NCBI GenBank assembly: GCA_964493075.1
Contig: CAZBNU010000093.1
Coordinates: forward strand, 1 to 14,520
Direction: 5' to 3'
Length of the DNA: 14,520 nucleotides
Source: SLFT01 sp964493075
GTDB lineage: Bacteria > Hydrogenedentota > Hydrogenedentia > Hydrogenedentales > CAITNO01
Numbering within the stretch: the first letter of the stretch is position 1; every line of letters starts with the position of its first letter. Made by a program: the position numbers and the translations under genes. The notes beneath the pieces were generated by a model that made no database searches, was not told the DNA's origin, and saw nothing but the letters and a program-made list of their open reading frames with translations. Positions 9,301 to 14,520 of this stretch are shown here, piece by piece.

Positions 9301-9488
9301 ACGGCACGGCGGATATCGTGCGTTTGTTCAACACGGCGGCTCAGTCTTGTGAGGCGAAACTCTCCTGCACTAATCCGCAACCGCAAAGAATTGAAGTCAG
9401 CGGCCTGTCCGAACTGCCAGGAAGCAATCTGGACGGTGCGCTGCATTTTGAACCCTATGAAGTGAAGACGTTGCGGGTGGTTTATTGA
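6336..9488 (+). CDS. Exported GH38-type (alpha-mannosidase-like) glycosidase with N-terminal PL4-type domain
   Basis: ATG at 6336 follows GGAG at 6323-6326. The signal peptide is residues 1-25 (cleavage after AGA). Residues about 28-200 (opening TPVLWSIGEADNNTKELL, later GENSISITTTTGSWILYDYV) look like the carbohydrate-binding domain III of family 4 rhamnogalacturonan lyases. After a beta linker, the GH38 catalytic domain starts near 297. HTHLDIGY carries the expected zinc ligands His308 and Asp310, and Asp425 in ISDVPGYTWG is the expected nucleophile/zinc ligand. Further on are GDFTPYWEDGAASSALE (from 576) and DEHTWGAHN (634-642). The C-terminal part, from about 714, is the GH38 beta-sandwich region. 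Known GH38 enzymes hydrolyse alpha-mannosides; the true substrate here is unknown, and the PL4 domain hints at plant or algal pectin-like material. The usual second zinc His appears replaced by Glu592. Residues 680-713 fall in an assembly gap, so the true length is unknown. Confidence 0.85.
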   Translation: MNTHFRLNASVVLLCLCFGTVAAGAEAPTPVLWSIGEADNNTKELLHGPGGYSAYRMDGLYCVGLSDSKTDWPYVHPGPGDGWAGSRPHTFTVVFYLTALAPEGTCRLTLDFVDVHGSNPPMLKIDVNGNLYDRRTEKGSGSDDSVFGAPSRGKEDFVKLSFPTSLLRSGENSISITTTTGSWILYDYVSFEAPEGTALSTDPPATFHISEPVAKPLLKEQDGKLWQVVRIPVRYFGKPCNGTVIIGDGAEQAVELSKSVQAVEVLAPAVEQDTEVQVTLHAGDLSAQATALLQPVRQFTVYLMPHTHLDIGYTHLQSDVEAMQWQHIDTALGLIEKTKDYPDGSRFKWLPEGLWAVDSYLQRATPEKREAFLNAVNAGSIGLDALYGNELTALCRPEELVELTGYARRLTRETGVTIDTAMISDVPGYTWGLIPVLAQSGVKYMSIGPNAGHRIGFTLKAWGDKPFYWVSPSGQEEVLCWMVGKAYSWFHSGKMTDGWRIVDYLSELDAADFPYDIVHVRYNIGGDNGPPDPDLPDVVRAWNAEYAWPKLVLATPREAFETFEQRYGEQVPRVTGDFTPYWEDGAASSALETAINREAAERIVQAQTLWSMLRPDAYPAAEFQAAWREVILYDEHTWGAHNSISAPESDFALGQWAIKQAFALEADKQSRALLARATAXXXXXXXXXXXXXXXXXXXXXXXXXXXXXXXXXXLVSVEIDPATGAISSLQAANVETNMAGNPGLNDYLYVAGRKPDAPQRNGAPRISVKESGPLVASLLIESDAPGCNALTREVRLVAGLDHVEIVDTLDKEKVYEKEAVHIAFPFNVPDGVVRMDIPFAVARPEEDQMAGACKNYFTVQRWVDVSNEDFGVTWATIDTPLVQVGGITNDPTVYGWIETLEPSTTLIAYVMNNYWETNYKASQEGITVFRYALRPHREGYDAVASQRFGVDQSQPLIAVATNTASDLPEPDISLTPETVIVVGVKPSDDGTADIVRLFNTAAQSCEAKLSCTNPQPQRIEVSGLSELPGSNLDGALHFEPYEVKTLRVVY
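8375..8474. other. Assembly gap (100 N)
   Basis: Exactly 100 undetermined bases interrupt the GH38 gene. Such a round number is usually a placeholder for a gap of unknown size. Reading frames on both sides belong to the same protein and happen to connect through 100 bases. The 34 placeholder residues look too few to hold the segment normally found between the helical mid domain and the VSVEIDPATGAI strand of this family. Confidence 0.95.
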
Positions 9489-9515
9489 CGCTTTTGGCGG
9501 TTGTTCCAACAGGTT

Positions 9516-9602
9516 GTAGGACGGGTAGGATAAGTAGGACGGGTAGGGCGGTTGTTTTTTGGGATACTGTCCTACCCGTCCTACCCGTCCTACCTATCCT
9601 AC
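9516..9602. repeat. Inverted repeat made of 9-base units between convergent genes; possible bidirectional terminator
   Basis: The left arm (9516-9547) is three and a half direct copies of GTAGGACGG, one of them varying as GTAGGATAA. The right arm (9571-9602) is the same array in inverse orientation (CCTACCCGT units). The two 32-base arms agree at 27 positions when one is reverse-complemented, and a 23-base loop (9548-9570) containing TTGTTTTTTGGG separates them. It starts 28 bases after the GH38 stop and ends 11 bases before the stop of the convergent ceramidase-like gene. Transcribed from either side it would form a long GC-rich hairpin, so a shared terminator or mRNA 3' stabiliser is plausible. 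It also looks like a REP-type dispersed element; copies elsewhere cannot be judged from this window. Confidence 0.8.
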
Positions 9603-9612
9603 AAAATTCTTC

Positions 9613-10989
9613 CTACCTCCCACTCAGTGCCACCGCCAGCGCATCCGTGATGAGTGGTTCCGCGCCGGGTTCCACCCAGCACCATGATTCTTCGTTGTAA
9701 CCTTCAGTTGATGCGATTGCTGTGGGGATGTATCCGGGGGCGCATTCGCCGAAGCCTGCAACAACCACGGGCGCATCGGGGCTCATTCCCTGCGCGGTGA
9801 TCTGGTACTGCACAAAGGATTCGCCGGGCATGACCAGAAATTTTGCCTTGCCGAAATCCACCACGGGCACGTCTATGGGCTGTCCTGCTTTCGCACGCTT
9901 ACGGTAGCTGAGCGCCATGGCAGAAAGGTTGCGGGTAAAGGTTTTTACTGTTGTATCGGCAAGTGTTGTCCGGGCGTCCGCTTCTGAGTAACCGCCAAAA
10001 CTTTTCACCACAAAATGAAGTGACGCTACGCGGAACGCGACCTCTTCAATGGGATAACGCTCTGTGTTTTCCCATGCCTTCACCATGCCACGGTGGAGTT
10101 TTGCTGCCAGCACGGGACGGTTCGCCGGATCACCATCGTTGAACTTTCCAGCCGTGGTGTCGCCGCTGCACCCGGTGTAATACATCTGGAATACTTCCGG
10201 GGTATCGGCCTGACGCAGGGCGCGCGCCATGCCCACAAAATCGGCGGATACGCCACCCTTGCCATAATAACTCATGGGATGTGTGGAGTAGGCGCTTATG
10301 GCCGCTACGGGCGTGTCGCCATCCCAGAAACTGAGTGTTTTCAAATAGGGATCAATGATGCCTTCTGACAATGCGCGCAATGCAGGATCAGTAGTGGCGC
10401 TGCCACGTCCATAACTGACGGTGCCGTCAGGCAACACCACACGTCGGTTGGAAGTAATGCATTCCACCTGTGCCATGCCGATGCCATAATGGGTCACGGA
10501 ACGGGGTGTTTTCAAAGATTCCTGCATCGCCGCAACAACACGGTCAACGCACTGTTTTGCGAAGTCTACATCACAAAGCACTTTTTCCAAACCAACCGTA
10601 TCCAGTAACCGTTGCGCTTCGTAGTCCACCACGGGCGCGTCATGCTGATGCACACTGGCAACCAGCACCCGTTCCCGCGAAGTGGCTGCCCCTTTTGCAA
10701 GTGCGCTGCGCCAGTGATCATAAGCATCATTCCGTATTTCACACCAGTCCACCGCCACAAAAACAATAGGCTCCCCGGCTCCCAAAAACACGATACCGTG
10801 GGCAAACAGGGGGTCCACAATTTCACCGGCTGGTGCAACGCCGCCGCCCATGCACGCATGACCCAAGGGAATGGTGATATCTTCACGAAAAGTCGCGACC
10901 TTGTATGCTGATGCCTCGCCAGCAAGGAACAAGAGTGCCACAAACATACATAGAGAGACGTTTATGTTAACAAATTGTCCATACTTCAT
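9613..10989 (-). CDS. Exported neutral/alkaline ceramidase-like hydrolase
   Basis: 458 residues from ATG at 10989 to TAG at 9613. A GAAGG site lies 11 bases upstream of this ATG; an in-frame TTG at 11007 is an alternative start, but the ATG gives a normal signal peptide (MKYGQFVN, hydrophobic VSLCMFVALLFLAG, cleavage after ASA). The mature protein opens with REDITIPLGHACMGGG, typical of the neutral ceramidase N-terminal domain family. The family's zinc site is visible: His114 and His116 in SVHQHDAP, His237 in STHPMSYYG, Glu390 in MPGESF and Tyr420 in GYIPT. The nucleophile loop is CSGDTTAG (from 274), where characterised ceramidases have N-x-G-D-x-S-P-N, so Thr stands at the Ser position. It is shorter than true ceramidases (about 650-750) and seems to lack their C-terminal domain. 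It is probably an exported metal-dependent amidase or esterase; ceramide as substrate is not established. Confidence 0.75.
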   Translation of the reverse strand: MKYGQFVNINVSLCMFVALLFLAGEASAYKVATFREDITIPLGHACMGGGVAPAGEIVDPLFAHGIVFLGAGEPIVFVAVDWCEIRNDAYDHWRSALAKGAATSRERVLVASVHQHDAPVVDYEAQRLLDTVGLEKVLCDVDFAKQCVDRVVAAMQESLKTPRSVTHYGIGMAQVECITSNRRVVLPDGTVSYGRGSATTDPALRALSEGIIDPYLKTLSFWDGDTPVAAISAYSTHPMSYYGKGGVSADFVGMARALRQADTPEVFQMYYTGCSGDTTAGKFNDGDPANRPVLAAKLHRGMVKAWENTERYPIEEVAFRVASLHFVVKSFGGYSEADARTTLADTTVKTFTRNLSAMALSYRKRAKAGQPIDVPVVDFGKAKFLVMPGESFVQYQITAQGMSPDAPVVVAGFGECAPGYIPTAIASTEGYNEESWCWVEPGAEPLITDALAVALSGR

Positions 10990-11033
10990 ACTGCAATGTG
11001 CCTTCAAGGAGAAATCTTCCTTGCGGAAAACAA

Positions 11034-11753
11034 TTAGCCGCCAGTTTCAATATGTGTTGTATCGGCAGGGAGTATTGTGGTTTTCTTCTTCCACGCGCCC
11101 CGGATTCGCGCAAAGAGGAAGCCGCCGATGGCCAAGGCAAAAACAATGACCAGAAGGGCTTGGGAAGCGTTCTTGTTCCAGTCGTTCAGCGAATCATAAA
11201 ACCAGACCCATGCGCCGACGGCAACAATGTTTCCCAGGGTTACGGAGACTATGGTGGCAATAACCGGAAGTCCGATGAGATAGCCGACGATGGAACCGAC
11301 CAGAACGCCCGTGCTCCAGAAGGGGAATATAACAAAGACCATCAGCCCTGGAATGCCATACCGTGCCACCCGCGTCTTGTATTTGAGCGCCACATGGTGT
11401 AAGCTGTCCAGGTAGCCGCCAATGTAGGGTACTCGTGTGAGGTGTTTATAATTCCTTACAAACAAGGGGTACACATACAGCATGATGAACAGGTCCGCAA
11501 CCACCGCCTGGTAGAACAGGAAGAACAAGCCAAACCCCTGGTTCAGTCCCGCACCAATTGCGGCAGCCCTGCCGAAAAAGATGGTAAGCAGGATGATTTC
11601 CCAAGTATGCTGATACGGTTCGCCCTTAAAGAGAAACATAACCGCCCAGACAACCAGCATGGTTGCCAATAACAGGTGTCCCAAGTTCAGCAACGTGCGC
11701 AGCATCAGCGGTGTCGGCTCATTGGGGTTATGGGGTTCGGGAACAATACTCAT
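11034..11753 (-). CDS. Small multi-drug export family (Sm_multidrug_ex) membrane protein
   Basis: 239 residues, ATG at 11753 to TAA at 11034, with no strong ribosome site. It is very hydrophobic, with five or six membrane segments near 20-43, 52-70, 74-97, 132-160, 163-187 and 198-217, and a charged cytoplasm-like tail RIRGAWKKK. The segment YGIPGLMVFVIFPFWSTGV with following VGSIVGYLIGLP matches, from memory, the conserved core of the family named small multi-drug export protein (PF06695). The name comes from little functional evidence; the transport role is unproven. It starts 52 bases after nrdJ ends and its stop is 44 bases before the ATG of the ceramidase-like gene, so those two downstream genes may form a unit. 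Confidence 0.7.
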   Translation of the reverse strand: MSIVPEPHNPNEPTPLMLRTLLNLGHLLLATMLVVWAVMFLFKGEPYQHTWEIILLTIFFGRAAAIGAGLNQGFGLFFLFYQAVVADLFIMLYVYPLFVRNYKHLTRVPYIGGYLDSLHHVALKYKTRVARYGIPGLMVFVIFPFWSTGVLVGSIVGYLIGLPVIATIVSVTLGNIVAVGAWVWFYDSLNDWNKNASQALLVIVFALAIGGFLFARIRGAWKKKTTILPADTTHIETGG

Positions 11754-11789
11754 GGCGCTATTATCCCACGAACCACATACGCTTTAGAA

Positions 11790-11795
11790 ATTATA
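11790..11795 (-). promoter_or_regulatory. Possible -10 box ahead of the membrane protein gene
   Basis: Read on the minus strand, GGGTATATAATTTC contains a perfect TATAAT at 11795-11790, 36 bases before the ATG at 11753. No good -35 hexamer is seen 16-18 bases upstream, which would fall in the end of nrdJ. It could give the membrane protein and ceramidase-like genes their own start, but the evidence is a single hexamer. Confidence 0.25.
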
Positions 11796-11805
11796 TACCC
11801 TTTGT

Positions 11806-13872
11806 TTATCCTGCTGGCGCGCCGACTTCCTTTTCATCGGGCAGCGCCGTTTCATCTTCTTCCACATCGAAGGGCACTTCCTGTTGTTCGGGCAGCGGCG
11901 GCAAGGGCAATTCACATTTGCCGCCGTCGCAGTACATATCCTGTACTTCGTCGGTATTGATATGCTGGAAATTGACCGGCTTCAGTTTGCTCACGGCATA
12001 TTCATATACGTCCTTGCTGATCTCCTGATACGGTGCCTGTTCGTATTTATGCTCTGTGAGGGGCAAAAAACTGATTGATTTCAGGCGTGTTTCATACATT
12101 TCCAAGATGTGGGGAATATCCTGCGCCTCCTCCGGTTTGAAGGTGATGGTGGCGCTGACCTGGTTGTCCGCCCAGTAATACTGCATCTGTGCCACATTTT
12201 CCACCTGCTCCCACACCGACACATCGGTCTTGTTACGCAGGAAAAAAGTTTCCTTCACCGGAAAATAGGCGATGAGTGTATTGTCGCTATTCACCGAATT
12301 TTCAAGACGGTAACCCGCATCGCGAATAGGCTCAATAAGCGGACTGGTTTTGTCCAGACGGATAGTGCGCCAATAAAACTGGCTATGGGGGTAATGAATA
12401 CCCGGCGTAACGCCCGGCAACAGCGACACGGTGCCGCTGGGTTTAACGCTGGTCTTTTTGATGCTCTCCGGCACGCACAACCACTGCGAATAGAGTCGGT
12501 CCAGTTTGCCGATATACTTGTAGCCCTCGTCACACCAGACAAAGTGCGCCCGACGGCCATGGCGCGCAAAACTTTCCACGATGCCAGACTGCGACAGGCC
12601 AATACGCCGGTTGCGCAGCATGATCGCATTGGTACGTTCATTGTGGGTGGGGATCAGCGTAACTGTTTTGGCGTAAAGATAGGCGAACTTCAGGGTTCGC
12701 AGGTATTCTTCGAGACTTTCATGGCGCGACGGGAATGTCTCAACGAGGTTGCAAATCTCGTATGATTCCAGACTCTGCTCGGCACAGGGATTGGTGCCCG
12801 CCACTTTTGCGTCCAGATGGTTGGCACCGTCTTTGAGTCGGCCATAGGCACGGGCATTTTCAAGCCAGAAATACCCTGGCTCACCGTTCATTGCCGTCTG
12901 CTGACCGGCGCGCATGTAATCCATGCCTTCTTTGGCAATGACGCTGTTATTAGAGGCCCAACGCCAGGCGTTCATTTTTTCGGGATGCTTCTTATGGTCC
13001 TTCAGCTGCAGGTATTCCTCATCGTCCGGTTCACCCAAGGCCAGTTCCGCTGTGCGCCGGACGCCACCTGACACCACACATTTGCCAATCACATTCATGA
13101 GGTCGGTAATGTCCGACGAAGAAATGGTATGTCCGTCACGAGGTGCGAGAATTTTATCAATGTTATCTATGCATTCCATAAGGGGGCCCGGACCCGGTGC
13201 AATACCGCCGAAGGTTTTTATGGGCGCGCCCAAGGGCCGTATTTTGGCGTAATCCACCTGTACCGGACGTTTTCCCCTTCCAATGTACGCATTTAGAATA
13301 GTGCGCACCAGGTCGGTCCACCCTTCCTTTGAATCCTCCACGACATGGGTATATTCACCAATCTGGGGCTTACGTATGGTTACCAGCCCCGCGCCCTTAG
13401 TGTCAAAGGCCACCCCCGTACCCAGCATGGACATGTCCATAAGGAAGCAGAACGGTTCCGCGAAGTCGGTGTCCAGTTCGTCCGTGGAAACAAAGGCACA
13501 GTTGTTTAGCGGTGCGCTGCCTCTGGTGTAAATGTAGTCCGTACCCATCATCCACAAGCCGCGGCCCGGCGGCAGGAATTTGAAGTCCCACATAAGCCGG
13601 AACATTTCCTGGGCGGATCGCTGCGCTTTTTCAGGTTTCCACGGTAATTTCAGGCTCTGGCAATGATTCCATTGAATAGTGTAGCAACCCTCAACCACGC
13701 GCCGGATGGTCTCCCAGTACTCTTCCGTGCGTCCATGGGGATCGTCGGCCACCACGCGAGCGTAGGTACGTTTGTAGGTAATGTAGCCCAGCGGCCCCCA
13801 TTCGGGCTGCCGGTGTTTGAATTGTTCCAGAAAACGATCTTCCAGTTTGAACCGTTCACGCACAACGAACAT
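11806..13872 (-). CDS. nrdJ: Adenosylcobalamin-dependent class II ribonucleotide reductase (RTPR type)
   Basis: 688 residues. It reduces ribonucleotides, probably triphosphates, to deoxyribonucleotides with coenzyme B12 as radical source and no small subunit. Start chosen at 13872 because of a strong AAGGGAG site; an in-frame ATG at 13905 would add 11 residues. The order matches the Lactobacillus leichmannii enzyme: Cys125 in LNNCAF and Cys374 in YEICNL are the substrate-reducing redox pair, and Cys363 within GTNPCAEQ is the expected thiyl-radical residue with Glu365 beside it. Spacing of the last two Cys (11) equals that of the L. leichmannii Cys408/Cys419. The C-terminal shuttle pair is Cys648/Cys653 in MYCDGGKC. 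The body is shorter between Cys125 and Cys363 than in L. leichmannii. Unusually, 35 Pro- and acid-rich residues follow the shuttle cysteines, which in the model enzyme lie almost at the end. Its neighbour thyX serves the same pathway. Confidence 0.93.
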   Translation of the reverse strand: MFVVRERFKLEDRFLEQFKHRQPEWGPLGYITYKRTYARVVADDPHGRTEEYWETIRRVVEGCYTIQWNHCQSLKLPWKPEKAQRSAQEMFRLMWDFKFLPPGRGLWMMGTDYIYTRGSAPLNNCAFVSTDELDTDFAEPFCFLMDMSMLGTGVAFDTKGAGLVTIRKPQIGEYTHVVEDSKEGWTDLVRTILNAYIGRGKRPVQVDYAKIRPLGAPIKTFGGIAPGPGPLMECIDNIDKILAPRDGHTISSSDITDLMNVIGKCVVSGGVRRTAELALGEPDDEEYLQLKDHKKHPEKMNAWRWASNNSVIAKEGMDYMRAGQQTAMNGEPGYFWLENARAYGRLKDGANHLDAKVAGTNPCAEQSLESYEICNLVETFPSRHESLEEYLRTLKFAYLYAKTVTLIPTHNERTNAIMLRNRRIGLSQSGIVESFARHGRRAHFVWCDEGYKYIGKLDRLYSQWLCVPESIKKTSVKPSGTVSLLPGVTPGIHYPHSQFYWRTIRLDKTSPLIEPIRDAGYRLENSVNSDNTLIAYFPVKETFFLRNKTDVSVWEQVENVAQMQYYWADNQVSATITFKPEEAQDIPHILEMYETRLKSISFLPLTEHKYEQAPYQEISKDVYEYAVSKLKPVNFQHINTDEVQDMYCDGGKCELPLPPLPEQQEVPFDVEEDETALPDEKEVGAPAG

Positions 13873-13880
13873 GACACATA

Positions 13881-13887
13881 CTCCCTT
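13881..13887 (-). promoter_or_regulatory. Ribosome binding site fixing the nrdJ start
   Basis: AAGGGAG on the minus strand lies eight bases before the ATG at 13872. It sits inside the extra codons of the longer reading frame that would begin at 13905, so the shorter protein (MFVVRERFKLEDRF...) is favoured. Confidence 0.75.
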
Positions 13888-13910
13888 CTTAAAAGCAAAA
13901 TCCATATACC

Positions 13911-13931
13911 AAAAACCGGCGGGAACGCCGG
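13911..13931 (-). terminator. Rho-independent terminator after thyX
   Basis: On the minus strand a perfect six-pair stem CCGGCG / CGCCGG with a four-base TTCC loop is followed directly by TTTTTGG. It lies 10 bases after the thyX stop codon and 38 bases before the nrdJ ATG. The geometry is that of an intrinsic terminator. It could end thyX transcription fully, or act as a partial terminator that lowers nrdJ relative to thyX. Confidence 0.75.
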
Positions 13932-13941
13932 ATATCTTTAC

Positions 13942-14520
13942 TTACACTTTCCCGTGCGGGGTCTTAATCCACGGCAACCCGTCCACCATTTCTTCTTCGT
14001 AGTCGGCGAACAGGTTGGGATACCGCTCTTTCACCAAGTGATACACTTGCCCGAACAACAGCCGGATTTCCTCTTCGGCATGGGGGTCGGTGCGCATTTC
14101 AATGACATGGCGCAAGGTACGGAAGTTGCACGACCAGCCGATGGTGGTGGCTACGCCTATGGGCGCCATGCGCCTGAATGCTGACGTCAGTTTCTTCTTT
14201 TCAGAAAAATCTTTGGCGTCGTCTATCTCGTAGAGCCGTGCCAGATCGTTCTGAATGGCTTCCAACTGCTCGAAGGTGCGCGCAAAAATTTCCATGCCTG
14301 CCTCGCTCTCACGGATGTGAAGCGGCACATACGCTGAAAGCGCGTCCAGACGGACAAAGCGCAACGACTCCTGCGAGATAGCCGTTCCCGTGCGATGACG
14401 CACAAGTTCATGGGTGACCACACGGCTCACATCGGCGAAAATAAAATTCAATGAACCATGCTCCAAAACGCTTCCGTGCCCCACATTCAATATATTAGCA
14501 AGATAGGGTGCGTTCCCCTC
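13942..14520 (-). CDS. thyX: Flavin-dependent thymidylate synthase, partial (5' end beyond window)
   Basis: The open frame continues through the right edge without a stop (...EGNAPYLANILNVGHGSVLEHG...), so the start is outside; the TTG at 14490 is internal. 192 codons are present, ending with TAA at 13942; the family is usually 210-270 residues. ThyX makes dTMP from dUMP with FAD, NADPH and methylene-tetrahydrofolate. GHGSVLEH is the typical lead-in. The signature RHR (14400-14392) is followed by TGTAISQES. The classical motif is RHR-x7-Ser, whereas here eight residues precede the Ser, a variant I recall for some environmental ThyX proteins. RTLRHVIEMRTDPHAEEEIR matches the conserved C-terminal helix with substrate and flavin contacts. 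It shares the deoxynucleotide pathway with nrdJ downstream, but a terminator separates them. Confidence 0.92.
   Translation of the reverse strand, partial: EGNAPYLANILNVGHGSVLEHGSLNFIFADVSRVVTHELVRHRTGTAISQESLRFVRLDALSAYVPLHIRESEAGMEIFARTFEQLEAIQNDLARLYEIDDAKDFSEKKKLTSAFRRMAPIGVATTIGWSCNFRTLRHVIEMRTDPHAEEEIRLLFGQVYHLVKERYPNLFADYEEEMVDGLPWIKTPHGKV

Noticed and set aside
9516..9602. CRISPR array or integron attachment site explanation for the repeat
   Set aside because: The units are 9 bases with no spacers, arranged as two inverted blocks. There are no cas or integrase genes in the window.
12109..12765. 218-codon plus-strand frame antisense to nrdJ
   Set aside because: It is fully inside nrdJ, whose protein is certain from its active-site motifs. 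The antisense translation has no domain signature.
14030..14520. Possible cobalamin riboswitch controlling nrdJ
   Set aside because: The space upstream of nrdJ is only 69 bases and contains just a terminator hairpin. That is too short for a B12 aptamer, and no B12-box-like sequence was seen; the sequence further upstream is thyX coding sequence.

Overview
The window looks like part of a metagenome-assembled bacterial genome: it carries a 100-base run of N inside a gene, and its genes are typical of an uncultured, polysaccharide- and glycoconjugate-degrading heterotroph. The best taxonomic guess is Candidatus Hydrogenedentes (Hydrogenedentota) or a close PVC-like relative. This rests on the tail of the giant surface protein (Glu/Gly-Glu linker, EF-hand pair, Cys-rich patch, transmembrane helix, basic end), which I associate with that phylum from memory. 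It was not checked by search.

Layout. At the left edge (1-181, minus) is the N-terminus of an exported PQQ-like beta-propeller protein. A roughly 315-base AT-rich divergent intergenic region separates it from a 1904-residue exported multidomain protein (497-6211, plus). Next is an exported glycoside hydrolase family 38-type protein with an N-terminal rhamnogalacturonan-lyase-like (PL4) carbohydrate-binding domain (6336-9488, plus), interrupted by the scaffold gap. A convergent intergenic region holds a striking inverted repeat built from 9-base units (9516-9602). Everything to its right is on the minus strand. In transcription order these are a flavin-dependent thymidylate synthase (thyX, running off the right edge), a Rho-independent terminator, a B12-dependent class II ribonucleotide reductase (nrdJ), a small multi-drug export family membrane protein, and an exported neutral-ceramidase-like hydrolase.

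How the genes work together. The left half is a surface/export module: a calcium-binding, probably envelope-anchored giant protein and a secreted glycosidase. The ceramidase-like enzyme on the other strand is also exported. The right half supplies DNA precursors: NrdJ makes deoxynucleotides and ThyX makes dTMP. Both enzymes have unrelated alternatives elsewhere in bacteria (iron- or radical-dependent NrdAB/NrdDG and folate-oxidising ThyA). The pair therefore suggests deoxynucleotide synthesis that works with or without oxygen and depends on cobalamin and flavin. A terminator between them argues against simple co-transcription.

The giant gene is visibly more AT-rich (roughly mid-40s % GC in lines sampled by eye) than the GH38 gene beside it (roughly 55-65%). 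I see no tRNA, rRNA, CRISPR array, transposase or phage gene, and no complete defence system. The most unusual items are the giant multidomain protein and the 9-mer hairpin at the convergent gene ends.
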